Positions 16,449-25,495 of a DNA stretch of 64,000 nucleotides are shown in pieces. Position numbers and translations under genes: made by a program. Under the pieces are notes generated by a model. That model did no database searches. It saw only the letters and a program-made list of their open reading frames with translations, and was not told the origin of the DNA. The stretch is from Streptomyces sp. LHD-70 (GTDB taxonomy: Bacteria; Actinomycetota; Actinomycetes; Streptomycetales; Streptomycetaceae): positions 303,184 to 367,183 of the forward strand of contig NZ_JAVIFW010000009.1 in NCBI RefSeq assembly GCF_031157275.1. Reading direction: 5' to 3'. How positions within the stretch are numbered: the first letter of the stretch is position 1; every line of letters begins with the position of its first letter.

Positions 16449-17291
16449 TCAGTTGGAGCCGAGCTCGATCGGGACGCCCACGAGGGAGCCGTACTCCGTC
16501 CACGAGCCGTCGTAGTTCTTGACGTTGGCCTGGCCGAGCAGCTCGTGCAGGACGAACCAGGTCAGGGCCGAACGCTCACCGATGCGGCAGTACGCGATGG
16601 TGTCCTTGGCCAGGTCGACCTGCTCGTCCTCGTAGAGGGCCTTGAGCTCGTCGTCCGACTTGAACGTGCCGTCGTCGTTGGCGTTCTTCGACCACGGGAT
16701 GTTGCGGGCGGTCGGCACGTGGCCGGGGCGCTGCGACTGCTCCTGCGGGAGGTGGGCCGGGGCGAGGAGCTTGCCGGAGAACTCGTCGGGCGAGCGGACG
16801 TCGACGAGGTTCTGCGAGCCGATCGCGTTCACGGCGTCGTCGCGGAAGGCGCGGATCGAGGTGTCCTGCGGCTTGGCCTTGTAGTCGGTGGCCGGGCGGC
16901 TCGGGACCTCGGAGCCGTCGACCAGGTCGCGGGAGTCGAGCTCCCACTTCTTGCGGCCGCCGTCGAGGAGCTTCACGTCCTGGTGGCCGTAGAGCTTGAA
17001 GTACCAGTAGGCGTAGGACGCGAACCAGTTGTTGTTGCCGCCGTAGAGCACGACGGTGGAGTCGTTGGCGATGCCCTTCGCCGACAGGAGCTTCTCGAAG
17101 CCCTCCTGGTCGATGAAGTCACGACGGACCGGGTCCTGCAGGTCCTTGGTCCAGTCGATGCGGATCGCGTTCTTGATGTGGTTCTTGTCGTACGCGGAGG
17201 TGTCCTCGTCGACCTCGACGATGGCGACCTGCGGGTTGTCGAGGTTTGCCTCGACCCAGTCGGCGTCGACCAGGACGTCGCTGCGGCTCAT
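16449..17291 (-). CDS. sseA: Thiosulfate sulfurtransferase (rhodanese)
   Basis: This 280-residue tandem rhodanese has an inactive N-terminal domain. The C-terminal domain carries the active-site loop CRIGERSA, whose Cys takes the persulfide. It transfers sulfane sulfur from thiosulfate to acceptors such as cyanide or dithiols. GGAGGAG lies six bases before ATG 17291. A long leader (17292-17587) contains a 26-residue peptide gene and a hairpin, so expression is probably tied to sulfur or cysteine status. Confidence 0.93.
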   Translation of the reverse strand: MSRSDVLVDADWVEANLDNPQVAIVEVDEDTSAYDKNHIKNAIRIDWTKDLQDPVRRDFIDQEGFEKLLSAKGIANDSTVVLYGGNNNWFASYAYWYFKLYGHQDVKLLDGGRKKWELDSRDLVDGSEVPSRPATDYKAKPQDTSIRAFRDDAVNAIGSQNLVDVRSPDEFSGKLLAPAHLPQEQSQRPGHVPTARNIPWSKNANDDGTFKSDDELKALYEDEQVDLAKDTIAYCRIGERSALTWFVLHELLGQANVKNYDGSWTEYGSLVGVPIELGSN

Positions 17292-17488
17292 GCTTGTTCT
17301 CCTCCGGGGCAATTTAGGCAGGGCGCGAAGCGCTCCACCAGGGGCGGTGGTCGGGCGGCGGGCGGGAGGGGTGGTGCGCGAGGGGTGGTGCGTGCGGGGC
17401 GCGGGTACGCGGCGGCGGCGCGGCGTACGCGGCACGGGGCGGCCCGGTGGGACGTCGGTTCGACGTCGGGGAGGGCCCGGGGGGATAC

Positions 17489-17504
17489 GGGAGCTGGAGC
17501 TCCC
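17489..17504 (-). promoter_or_regulatory. Attenuator-like hairpin directly after the leader peptide stop
   Basis: GGGAGCTGGAGCTCCC folds into a six-pair stem with a four-base loop. On the transcribed minus strand it begins two bases after the leader peptide stop codon. Ribosome stalling in the leader would change access to this stem. This is inferred from position and symmetry. Confidence 0.5.
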
Positions 17505-17506
17505 GC

Positions 17507-17587
17507 TCAGACGGGGCGACAGAGCATGGCGGCGACGCGGCACAGGTCGACTGCCCGCCGCTTCGTGAGATCCGCCTGTCGCTTCAT
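17507..17587 (-). CDS. 26-residue leader peptide upstream of the rhodanese gene
   Basis: The ATG at 17587 opens a 26-residue basic peptide with an N-terminal MKRQADLTKRR. Its C-terminal half contains two Cys residues in DLCRVAAMLCR. Short peptides of this kind precede sulfur-assimilation genes in many streptomycetes and are annotated as putative leader peptides. The two Cys codons near the end and the hairpin right after the stop suggest cysteine-responsive attenuation of sseA-sseC. The regulatory role is inferred. Confidence 0.8.
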   Translation of the reverse strand: MKRQADLTKRRAVDLCRVAAMLCRPV

Positions 17588-17670
17588 GGCCCCGATCGTA
17601 GGGAGGGATCGGCGGCCATGTCACCGGCGTGTCGTATTCTGAGACGCGATCGTCCGTATGGTGATACGAA

Positions 17671-17710
17671 AGCCGCCCCGGGGCCCGTGTCGGCGGGTTC
17701 CGGGGCGGCT
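17671..17710. terminator. Hairpin terminator between the leader peptide and LmeA-like genes
   Basis: AGCCGCCCCGG (17671-17681) pairs perfectly with CCGGGGCGGCT (17700-17710) around an 18-base loop. It lies 130 bases past the stop of the minus-strand LmeA-like gene and upstream of the sulfur leader region. Confidence 0.7.
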
Positions 17711-17841
17711 GATGTTCGCATCCTGGCTATTTTCCGGACGCGCCCGTCTCGCACTTCGGACAGTCACCAAGGGCGGCCCTGAAGTCACGCAAGGTTACGG
17801 ACACGTGGTCCGCCTCGGGGCGGGCGATTGAAGACAGGGCC

Positions 17842-18576
17842 TTAGCCCGCCAGCTTCACGTCCGAACCCGTCACCGTGATCCGCACGCCGTCCTTCTGCG
17901 CCTCGACCTTGTCCAGCTCGATGCCCGCGGGCAGTCCGTCGACCACCTGCTGGAAGTCGGTGATCTGCCGCATCCGCTCCTCGGCGACCGGCACGGCACC
18001 CAGCTTCGGCAGCTTGTCCGCGTGCACCTGCACGGTCTTGCCGCCCTCCACCTTCGCCGAGCTGACGACCTCGACGGGCTCCGGCAGGGTCTGGCCGAGG
18101 ACGGTCGCCTGGACCGACACCTTGATCTTGCCGTTGCCGCCGTCGGAGAGGCCGACCACCTTCGCCGTCACACCGGGAGCGACCTCAACCGGCTCGACCT
18201 TGGCGGCCCCCAGCAGTTCGTCGTACGAGATCCGCGCGGAACCCGTGGCCTGGGCGGCGGTCGCGGAGCTGTAGTCGGAGGAGAACGCGACGCCGTGCAT
18301 CTGCGCGTCCAGTTCGGCGATCCTGACCTTCCCGGCGCCGCTGGACGCCTCCATGCCGTCGATCCCGATCGCCACGTCGTCCAGCTCGCCGGCGAGCACC
18401 TGGGTCAGGAACGGGAAGCCCTCGATCTCCACCTCCGGGTCCTTCTGCAGGCCCTCGCTGCTGCGCAGCTTCTCGGCGACCTTGTCCTCGGCGAAGCCGA
18501 CGGCGATCCGGTCGGCCGCGACGAAGAGACCGCCGAGCACGACCACAATGATGAGAAGTATTCGCAGTGCACGCAT
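17842..18576 (-). CDS. LmeA-like phospholipid-binding protein (DUF2993)
   Basis: The 244-residue protein starts with a signal anchor (LRILLIIVVVLGGLFVAAD) and continues as a DUF2993 domain containing EGFPFLTQVLAGELDDV. The mycobacterial family member LmeA binds phospholipids in the periplasm and supports lipomannan mannosylation. A second, longer paralogue is encoded at 29912-31138. The specific role here is unknown. Confidence 0.85.
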   Translation of the reverse strand: MRALRILLIIVVVLGGLFVAADRIAVGFAEDKVAEKLRSSEGLQKDPEVEIEGFPFLTQVLAGELDDVAIGIDGMEASSGAGKVRIAELDAQMHGVAFSSDYSSATAAQATGSARISYDELLGAAKVEPVEVAPGVTAKVVGLSDGGNGKIKVSVQATVLGQTLPEPVEVVSSAKVEGGKTVQVHADKLPKLGAVPVAEERMRQITDFQQVVDGLPAGIELDKVEAQKDGVRITVTGSDVKLAG

Positions 18577-18732
18577 GGTTCGGTGCTTCCCCCCATGAAA
18601 TTCCCCCGCCAGTACGGACGTTCGCGAGCCTAAACGACCGGTCCCCCGCCGCGGGTTCCAGGTGGAAGCGCGACGGGGGACCTGTCGAAGAGCTGTGACA
18701 ACCAGGGCAGTTCAGGCCCGTGCATGTCCTGT

Positions 18733-19860
18733 CTAGGCCACGACCCGGCCCAGGAGGTAGAGCGCCGGCACCGCCGCCGTCAGCGGCAGGGCCACCCCGG
18801 CGGTCATGTGCACGAACCGCGACGGGTAGTCGTAGCTCGCCACCCGCAGGCCGACCAGGGCGCACACCCCGGCACCGGCGCCGAGCAGCGCACCCGCCGC
18901 CCCGATGCCGGTCATCCCGCCCACGGCGATGCCCGCACCCGCGGCGGCCGCCACCGCGACCACGACGGAGGCCGCACCGGGCAGCGGCAGCGCACGGGCC
19001 AGCACCGCGACGGCCACAGCGACCGCGCCGACCGAGACCGCCTCGGGCGCCGCGGCGAGGGTGCCGCCGGCGAGGATCGTGAGCGCGGACGAGGAGACCG
19101 TGGCCATCAGTCCGTACATCCGCTCGTCCGCGCCCGCGTGGCTGCGCAGTTGCAGCACGAGCGTGAGCAGCACCCAGACGCCGCAGGTGCCGAGGATCGC
19201 CCCCGGCGCGTGCTCCCGGCCGGCGGTCAGCACCAGCGCGTCCGCGACGACCCCGCCGAGGAAGGCGAGCGCGATGCCCTGCCGCGCGGGCCACATGCCG
19301 TTGAGCCGGAACCAGCCGGCCGCCGTCAGCGCCTGCAACAGCAGCAGCGGCACGAGCAGTCCGTACGAACCGAGGGCCGCGCCGCCCGCAAGGAGCAGCG
19401 CGAGCAGGGCGGTGAGTCCGGCGGGCTTCAGACCGGGCTCGATGATCGGCGACCGCCCTTCGAGCCGGGCCCGCTGGGCGTAGGTCAGCCGCGGCTCCTC
19501 GGCGTCCGCGGCGGGTGCGGTGGCCGGGGCTGCTCCGGTCGGCGCGGACTGCCCCTGCGGGGGCAGGTAGGCGGTGCCGGTGGCGGGTCCCTGCGGTTGC
19601 TGCTGGTACTCGGGCGCTTGCGGCGGTTGGTGCTGGTACTGCTGCTGCTCGTATGGCACATACGGGGGGTGCTCGTACTGAGGGCGCTTGTGCTGAGGGT
19701 GCTCGTACTGCTCGTGCTGAGGGTGCTGGTGCGCCGTCCCCGTGTCCCAGGTCTGTCCCTGGAACGTCTGGGTGTGGCCGCGCACCTCCTCGTACTGCTG
19801 CTGCGGCTGCTGCTGATACGGGTCGTACGACTCGTGCGGCTCATACGGCTGCTGACTCAT
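18733..19860 (-). CDS. Multi-pass membrane protein with Gln/Pro/Tyr-rich N-terminus
   Basis: The first 120 of 375 residues are low-complexity, rich in Gln, Pro, Tyr and His, and coded by degenerate CAG/CAC repeats. They are followed by about nine hydrophobic segments rich in Ala, Leu and Gly. I recognise no enzymatic motif. The gene follows the MoaD-like gene by 10 bases in the same direction, so the two probably share a transcript. The disordered tail is predicted to be cytoplasmic. Confidence 0.8.
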   Translation of the reverse strand: MSQQPYEPHESYDPYQQQPQQQYEEVRGHTQTFQGQTWDTGTAHQHPQHEQYEHPQHKRPQYEHPPYVPYEQQQYQHQPPQAPEYQQQPQGPATGTAYLPPQGQSAPTGAAPATAPAADAEEPRLTYAQRARLEGRSPIIEPGLKPAGLTALLALLLAGGAALGSYGLLVPLLLLQALTAAGWFRLNGMWPARQGIALAFLGGVVADALVLTAGREHAPGAILGTCGVWVLLTLVLQLRSHAGADERMYGLMATVSSSALTILAGGTLAAAPEAVSVGAVAVAVAVLARALPLPGAASVVVAVAAAAGAGIAVGGMTGIGAAGALLGAGAGVCALVGLRVASYDYPSRFVHMTAGVALPLTAAVPALYLLGRVVA

Positions 19861-19870
19861 CGCGTGCGGC

Positions 19871-20125
19871 TCACCCTCCTGCGAACGGCGGGAGCACCTC
19901 GACCGTGCCGCCCTCGGCAAGCGCCACCGTCTCATGGGCTCGGGTCCCCACCGGGTCACCGTCGACCAGGAACGAGCATCGCTGCAGGACGCGGACGAGT
20001 TCGCCGGGGTGTCGCTCGCGGGCGGCGTCGAGCGCCTCGGCGAGTGTCACCGCGTCGTACGGCTCGTGGGCGAGGCCGGCGGCGGACTTGGCGGCCGCCC
20101 AGTAGCGGATGGTGCCGTTGGCCAT
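19871..20125 (-). CDS. MoaD/ThiS family ubiquitin-like sulfur carrier
   Basis: This 84-residue beta-grasp protein ends in the required C-terminal Gly-Gly (LPPFAGG), which is adenylated and thiocarboxylated in sulfur-carrier proteins. AAAGGAG lies eight bases before the ATG. No MoaE or molybdopterin gene is adjacent, so the acceptor pathway is unclear. It could serve molybdenum cofactor synthesis or another thiocarboxylate-dependent pathway. Confidence 0.85.
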   Translation of the reverse strand: MANGTIRYWAAAKSAAGLAHEPYDAVTLAEALDAARERHPGELVRVLQRCSFLVDGDPVGTRAHETVALAEGGTVEVLPPFAGG

Positions 20126-20153
20126 GGCGGGCGCTCCTTTCGTTGCTACCGAC

Positions 20154-21092
20154 TCAGTATCCGTGCTCCGCGTCCCACCCCGCCCAGCCTGTGGAAAACC
20201 CCGTGGCCCAGCTCGCGATCCGGGCGAGCAGTTCCTCACCGGCCGCGTTCTCCGCGTGCCCCATCCCGGGTTCGAGCCACAGCTCGGCGGAGCCGCCCGC
20301 GGCGTCGGCGAGCATCCGCGGATGGTCGAGCGGGAAGTACGGGTCGCGGTCGCCGTGCACGATCAGGAGCGGCGTCGGCGCGATCAGCGGGACCGCCTCG
20401 ACCGGCGAGAGCGGCACCGGGTCCCACTCGCGGGGGTGGATCCGGGTGCGCAGGACGTGCCGGCCCACCACCCGCCCCGACCGCCGGGTGACCAGCCAGT
20501 GCAGGCGGCGCATCGGGGCCGTACCGCGGTAGTACCAGCGCGCGGGGGCGCTCACGGCGACGACCGCGTCGGCGTACGCGTCCGTACGCCCCTCGCAGGG
20601 TTCGGCAGCGGCTGCGTCCGTTCGACCCTCGCCGGGCTCGGCAGCGGCTTCCACGCGGTGCAGGGCCGCGTGCCGCAGCGCCACCGAACCGCCCATCGAG
20701 AAGCCGACCGTCACCACGCGCGCGTGCCCGAGGCCGCGCGCCCAGGACACCGCCGCCGCCAGGTCGAGCACCTCGCGGTCGCCCACCGTCGACCTGCCGC
20801 CCGACTTCCCGTGCCCCCTGAAGGTGAACGTGACGACGCTCGCGTACCGCGCGAGAACCGCCGCCGCGCGGCGCACGTGCGGGCGTTCCAGATCACCGGT
20901 GAAGCCGTGCGCGAGGACGATCGCCGGGCCGTCGACGCCTTGCGGACCGGGCTCGTAGAGGGCGTCCACGGAGACCCCGTCGGCGGCTCTCAGAGCGGTA
21001 CGGAGCGTGCCTCCGTCGCCGCGCTCCGTGCCCGCCCGACGGGGCAGCCATGGAGTAGTTCGCGTCACACGACCTGCCGATCCGGTGCTCAT
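20154..21092 (-). CDS. Alpha/beta hydrolase
   Basis: This 312-residue protein has the oxyanion HGF motif in LAHGFTGDLERP, nucleophile elbow GFSMGG (about residue 130), an acid in VHGDRDPYFP and a catalytic His in GMGHAENAA. The substrate is unknown. An in-frame 36-base duplication gives two adjacent copies of a 12-residue AAAEPxEGRTDA unit after the nucleophile region. This is one of several coding tandem duplications in the window. Confidence 0.88.
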   Translation of the reverse strand: MSTGSAGRVTRTTPWLPRRAGTERGDGGTLRTALRAADGVSVDALYEPGPQGVDGPAIVLAHGFTGDLERPHVRRAAAVLARYASVVTFTFRGHGKSGGRSTVGDREVLDLAAAVSWARGLGHARVVTVGFSMGGSVALRHAALHRVEAAAEPGEGRTDAAAAEPCEGRTDAYADAVVAVSAPARWYYRGTAPMRRLHWLVTRRSGRVVGRHVLRTRIHPREWDPVPLSPVEAVPLIAPTPLLIVHGDRDPYFPLDHPRMLADAAGGSAELWLEPGMGHAENAAGEELLARIASWATGFSTGWAGWDAEHGY

Positions 21093-21253
21093 GTGGGCTA
21101 TTCTCCTAGGTGAAGGACCTGGGCAGCGCAGCCCCCGGGTCCTTTCGTGCTTTCGGGACGGTGCGCAGTACCGGAGCGGAAGAGCGGCGGAACCCAGGGC
21201 GCGGGTGCCGCACCAGCACCACCGGCTGTGCGCGTACGAAGCAGTGCCGCAAA

Positions 21254-21282
21254 CTCCCCCACCGCCTCACACGGCGTGGGAG
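21254..21282. repeat. Palindromic Streptomyces-type intergenic repeat upstream of glnR
   Basis: CTCCCCCACCGCC and GGCGTGGGAG form an imperfect stem-loop in the 283-base gap between the hydrolase and glnR. It resembles the CCCCCAC-type intergenic hairpins common in streptomycetes. It may also act as a leader structure for glnR. Confidence 0.5.
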
Positions 21283-21375
21283 ATGCCCCCAGCGCAGGGA
21301 CCGAGGAGGAACCGACGTAATGGGCGAGCAAACCGTGCACGACCAAGGACGACCGACCCAGGCAGGTGGGTCGCG

Positions 21376-22212
21376 ATGAGCTCTCTGCTGCTCCTGACCA
21401 ACGCTCTTCAGCCGTCGACGGAGGTGCTCCCCGCTCTCGGCCTGCTCCTGCACAACGTGCGCGTGGCCCCCGCCGAGGGCCCCGCACTCGTCGACACCCC
21501 CGGTGCCGACGTCATCCTGATCGACGGCCGCCGTGACCTGCCGCAGGTGCGCAGCCTCTGCCAGCTGCTGCGCTCCACGGGCCCCGGCTGTCCGCTCGTC
21601 CTGGTCGTGACCGAGGGCGGCCTCGCGGCCGTCACGGCCGACTGGGGCATCGACGACGTGCTCCTGGACACCGCCGGACCGGCCGAGGTCGAGGCCCGGC
21701 TGCGGCTCGCGATGGGCCGCCAGCAGATCACCGGCGACGACTCCCCCATGGAGATCCGCAACGGCGACCTCTCCGTGGACGAGGCGACGTACAGCGCGAA
21801 GCTCAAGGGCCGCGTGCTCGACCTGACCTTCAAGGAGTTCGAGCTCCTGAAGTACCTGGCGCAGCACCCCGGCCGGGTCTTCACGCGCGCGCAGCTGCTC
21901 CAGGAGGTCTGGGGCTACGACTACTTCGGCGGTACGCGGACCGTGGACGTGCACGTGCGGCGCCTGCGCGCCAAGCTCGGCCCCGAGCACGAGTCGCTGA
22001 TCGGCACCGTGCGCAACGTGGGCTACCGCTTCGTGACGCCGGAGAAGGTCGAGCGGAACGCCGACGCCGAGAAGGCCAAGGAGGCCCGGCCGAGGGCCGA
22101 GGGCTCGCAGACCCCGCGCTCCACGGGCAGGGATGTGGCTTCTGCGGCATCTGTCGCCCGGAAGGACGCCGAACAACCGGTGGAAGCCGGTACGCGACCT
22201 GCAAGGAGTTAG
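21376..22212 (+). CDS. glnR: Nitrogen response regulator GlnR
   Basis: This 278-residue orphan OmpR-type regulator has a receiver-like N-terminus with Asp50 (VILID). Its C-terminal winged helix (about 125-225) contains LTFKEFELLKYLAQHPGRVF and TVDVHVRRLRAKLGPE. It matches the actinobacterial GlnR global nitrogen regulator, which has no partner kinase and does not use canonical phosphorylation. The tail after about residue 230 is low-complexity. No histidine kinase is adjacent, as expected. Confidence 0.92.
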   Translation: MSSLLLLTNALQPSTEVLPALGLLLHNVRVAPAEGPALVDTPGADVILIDGRRDLPQVRSLCQLLRSTGPGCPLVLVVTEGGLAAVTADWGIDDVLLDTAGPAEVEARLRLAMGRQQITGDDSPMEIRNGDLSVDEATYSAKLKGRVLDLTFKEFELLKYLAQHPGRVFTRAQLLQEVWGYDYFGGTRTVDVHVRRLRAKLGPEHESLIGTVRNVGYRFVTPEKVERNADAEKAKEARPRAEGSQTPRSTGRDVASAASVARKDAEQPVEAGTRPARS

Positions 22213-22235
22213 CTCTCCCCGCGTAGACTTCGTGT

Positions 22236-23258
22236 GTGGCCAAGGTGACGCGTGACGATGTGGCAAGACTGGCGGGGACGTCGACCGCGGTCGTCAGCTA
22301 CGTCATCAACAACGGACCCCGGCCGGTCGCCCCGGCCACGCGCGAGCGCGTGCTCGCCGCGATCAAGGAACTGGGATACCGGCCCGACCGGGTCGCCCAG
22401 GCCATGGCGTCGCGGCGGACCGACCTCATAGGCATGATCGTGCCGGACGCGCGGCAGCCGTTCTTCGCCGAGATGGCGCACGCGGTGGAACAGGCCGCGG
22501 CCGAGCGCGGAAAGATGGTCCTGGTCGGCAACTCCGACTACCTCGACGAGCGCGAGGTGCACTATCTGCGGGCCTTCCTCGGAATGCGCGTCTCCGGCCT
22601 GATCCTGGTCAGCCAGGGCCCGAGCGAGCACGCGGCCGCCGAGATCGACGCCTGGGACGCGCGCGTGGTGCTGCTGCACCGGCGGCCCGAGGCCATCGAG
22701 GACGTCGCGGTCGTCACGGACGACATCGGCGGCGCCCAGCTCACCACCCGCCACCTCCTGGAGCACGGTCACGCGTACGTCGCCTGCCTGGGCATCACGG
22801 AGTCGACGCCCACGATCGGCGACCCGGTGGCCGACCACATCGAGGGCTGGCGCCGTGCGATGGCCGAGGCCGGGATCTCCACCGAGGGCCGCCTCTTCGA
22901 GGCGCCGTACAACCGCTACGACGCGTACGACATCGCGCTGCGGATCCTGTCCGCGCCCGACCGGCCCACCGCGATCGCCTGTGCCACCGACGACCAGGCC
23001 ATCGGCGTGCTGCGCGCCGCGCGTGAGCTGCGGATCGACGTGCCGGGCGAGCTGGCCGTCGCCGGGTTCGACGACGTGAAGGAGGCGGCGCTCACCGATC
23101 CGCCGCTCACCACCGTCGCCTCGGACCGCCCCGCCATGGCGCGGGCCGCCGTCGACCTGCTGCTCGACGACTCGCTGCGGGTCAGCGGCTCCCGCCGGGA
23201 GCGGCTGCGGCTCTTCCCCTCGCGCCTGGTCGTACGGCGCTCCTGCGGCTGCGACTAA
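22236..23258 (+). CDS. LacI family transcriptional regulator
   Basis: This 340-residue protein starts at GTG. It has an N-terminal LacI helix-turn-helix (VTRDDVARLAGTSTAVVSYV) and hinge helix, then a periplasmic-binding-protein-like effector domain ending in RSCGCD. The ligand is unknown and no sugar genes are adjacent. It lies 23 bases after glnR in the same direction and may be co-transcribed. Confidence 0.92.
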   Translation: MAKVTRDDVARLAGTSTAVVSYVINNGPRPVAPATRERVLAAIKELGYRPDRVAQAMASRRTDLIGMIVPDARQPFFAEMAHAVEQAAAERGKMVLVGNSDYLDEREVHYLRAFLGMRVSGLILVSQGPSEHAAAEIDAWDARVVLLHRRPEAIEDVAVVTDDIGGAQLTTRHLLEHGHAYVACLGITESTPTIGDPVADHIEGWRRAMAEAGISTEGRLFEAPYNRYDAYDIALRILSAPDRPTAIACATDDQAIGVLRAARELRIDVPGELAVAGFDDVKEAALTDPPLTTVASDRPAMARAAVDLLLDDSLRVSGSRRERLRLFPSRLVVRRSCGCD

Positions 23259-23363
23259 TTCCGGGGCTTTACCGGCACCGTTTACATCGGGCATACAGGG
23301 TTCTGCCGGGCTTCTCAGGGCGTACTCAGACGGTTCTCATGCTCGCCGGTGAAGCTCGGATGC

Positions 23364-24380
23364 ATGACCGAAACCTTCCGCCACAGCGGCGAGCACCCCG
23401 AGCAGCAGCCGGCCTTCGCGAGCGCCGGGTCCCCTGACGGCGCGTACGGCACGTACCCGCCGCCGCCCCCGTACGCCCCCGGACCTGCGGACCACGGCCG
23501 GACGCGTCGGCGGGCCAAGGGGCCGGTCGCGCTGCTCGCCGCCGTGGCGCTCGGGGCGGCTGCGGTGGGCGGCGGTACCGCGTACGCCGCACAGGAGCTG
23601 TGGGGGCAGACCGCGGCCGCGGCGACGACCGGGGTGAACGGGACCAACGCGGCGGCCGGCGGCAAGGGCAGCGTCAGCGGGGTCGCGAACGCGGTGAGCG
23701 ACAGCATCGTGGAGATCCAGGCCGAGACCCCGTCCGGGGAGTCGACCGGCTCGGGCGTGATCATCACCTCCGACGGCGAGATCATCACCAACAACCACGT
23801 CGTCTCCGGCGCCTCCATGGTCAAGGTGCGCACCAACGACGGCAAGACGCACACCGCCGAGGTCGTCGGCACCGACGCCGCCAAGGACCTGGCGCTGATC
23901 AAGGTACGCGGCGCGTCCGGGCTCGAGGCGGCGGCGCTCGGCGACTCGGACGACGTGAACGTCGGCGACCAGGTCGTCGCGATCGGCTCGCCCGAGGGCC
24001 TCACCGGCACCGTGACCAGCGGCATCATCTCGGCCAAGGACCGCGACGTGACCGTGTCCAAGGACGGCGGCCAGGACCAGGAGCAGCAGGGCGGCGGCGA
24101 GCGCTGGCCGTTCGAGTTCGAGGGGCAGCAGTTCAACGGCGACACCGGCTCGTCGAAGACCACGTACAAGGCGCTGCAGACCGACGCCTCGCTCAACCCG
24201 GGCAACTCCGGCGGCGCGCTCATCGACATGAACGGCGAGATCATCGGCATCAACTCCGCGATGTACTCGCCGAGTTCGGGCAGCGGGACCGGCTCGGGCT
24301 CGGTGGGGCTCGGCTTCGCCATCCCGATCGACACGGTCAAGGCCGACCTGGCGAAGCTGCGCGCGGGGTCGACGGACTGA
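23364..24380 (+). CDS. HtrA-like trypsin-type serine protease without PDZ domain
   Basis: In this 338-residue protein a Pro-rich cytoplasmic tail precedes one transmembrane helix (about 53-75) and an extracellular chymotrypsin-fold domain. The catalytic triad is visible as His145 (NNHVV), Asp175 (KDLALIK) and Ser282 (NPGNSGGAL). There is no C-terminal PDZ domain. The two-component system encoded just downstream suggests a role in the envelope stress response. Confidence 0.92.
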   Translation: MTETFRHSGEHPEQQPAFASAGSPDGAYGTYPPPPPYAPGPADHGRTRRRAKGPVALLAAVALGAAAVGGGTAYAAQELWGQTAAAATTGVNGTNAAAGGKGSVSGVANAVSDSIVEIQAETPSGESTGSGVIITSDGEIITNNHVVSGASMVKVRTNDGKTHTAEVVGTDAAKDLALIKVRGASGLEAAALGDSDDVNVGDQVVAIGSPEGLTGTVTSGIISAKDRDVTVSKDGGQDQEQQGGGERWPFEFEGQQFNGDTGSSKTTYKALQTDASLNPGNSGGALIDMNGEIIGINSAMYSPSSGSGTGSGSVGLGFAIPIDTVKADLAKLRAGSTD

Positions 24381-24441
24381 CGCGACGCCGACGCCACGGG
24401 CCGACCCGCCGCACCGCCGCACCACCGCACAGGAGGCACCC

Positions 24442-24714
24442 ATGTCCCGTACGACACGTCCGGTCACCGTTCCCGTGAACCGTGTCCGGCACGCCGTGGC
24501 CGCGGCGATCGGCTGGGGGCGGCCCGCCGACACCGGCTTCGCGCTCGCCGTCGCGGGCCTGCTGCACCCGCCGGGCCGGTCGGCGCGGGCGCCCGAAGTG
24601 CCCGTCGCCGCAGGTGAGAGCGGCAATAAGGCGCGGCGCGAAGAGTTTTCCACAGGCCGACGCACGGGGTTTTCCACAGGCCGACGCAAGCATCGCGACT
24701 CCGTGCGAGGCTGA
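24442..24714 (+). CDS. Small hypothetical protein with repeated C-terminal tail
   Basis: AGGAGG lies six bases before ATG 24442. The first 52 codons show strong Streptomyces third-position bias. The tail contains two copies of a short FSTGRR unit coded by a 19-base repeat (TTTTCCACAGGCCGACGCA), where codon bias is lost. I recognise no family. It could be a real short gene whose 3' end was extended by a repeat. It lies between the protease and its two-component system. Confidence 0.4.
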   Translation: MSRTTRPVTVPVNRVRHAVAAAIGWGRPADTGFALAVAGLLHPPGRSARAPEVPVAAGESGNKARREEFSTGRRTGFSTGRRKHRDSVRG

Positions 24715-24763
24715 CGGCACGACACCGGCAGACCCCCGCACACCCCCTGAGGACCCGAGACCC

Positions 24764-25495
24764 ATGAGCCCCGCCGAAGCCGCCCAGCAGCGCATTCTGA
24801 TCGTCGACGACGAGCCCGCCGTGCGCGAGGCCCTGCAGCGCAGCCTCGCGTTCGAGGGGTACGGGACGGATATCGCCGCGGACGGTCTGGAGGCCGTGGA
24901 GAAGGCCGCGGCCACGCAGCCCGACCTGATCGTGCTCGACATCCAGATGCCCCGCATGGACGGCCTGACCGCCGCCCGCAGACTCCGCGCCACCGGCTCC
25001 ACCACCCCGATCCTGATGCTCACGGCCCGTGACACGGTCGGCGACCGCGTCACGGGACTCGACGCCGGCGCCGACGACTACCTCGTCAAACCCTTCGAGC
25101 TGGACGAGCTCTTCGCCCGCATCCGCGCGCTCCTGCGCCGCAGTTCGTACGCGGCGACGCTCGGCGCGCAGGACGGCGAGGACACCGACGTCCTGGACTT
25201 CGGCGACCTGCGGATGAATCTGGCGACACGCGAAGTGGTGCGCGGCGGCCGGACCGTGGAGCTGACGCGTACGGAGTTCACGCTCCTGGAGATGTTCCTC
25301 GCCCACCCGCGCCAGGTCCTGACCCGCGAGCAGATCCTGAAGGCCGTCTGGGGCTTCGACTTCGAGCCGAGCTCCAACTCCCTCGATGTGTACGTGATGT
25401 ACCTGCGCCGCAAGACCGAGGCGGCCGGCGAGCCGCGCCTGGTCCACACGGTGCGCGGTGTGGGGTACGTGCTGCGGGCGGGCGGGGCGGAATGA
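24764..25495 (+). CDS. OmpR/PhoB-family response regulator
   Basis: This 243-residue protein has a complete receiver domain (DDE at 15-17, phospho-acceptor Asp59 in LIVLDIQMP, Lys in LVKPF) and a winged-helix output domain ending VRGVGYVLR. Its stop overlaps the histidine kinase start by four bases. It probably responds to envelope stress and controls the adjacent HtrA-like protease, as in MprAB-type systems. This is an inference from context. Confidence 0.93.
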   Translation: MSPAEAAQQRILIVDDEPAVREALQRSLAFEGYGTDIAADGLEAVEKAAATQPDLIVLDIQMPRMDGLTAARRLRATGSTTPILMLTARDTVGDRVTGLDAGADDYLVKPFELDELFARIRALLRRSSYAATLGAQDGEDTDVLDFGDLRMNLATREVVRGGRTVELTRTEFTLLEMFLAHPRQVLTREQILKAVWGFDFEPSSNSLDVYVMYLRRKTEAAGEPRLVHTVRGVGYVLRAGGAE

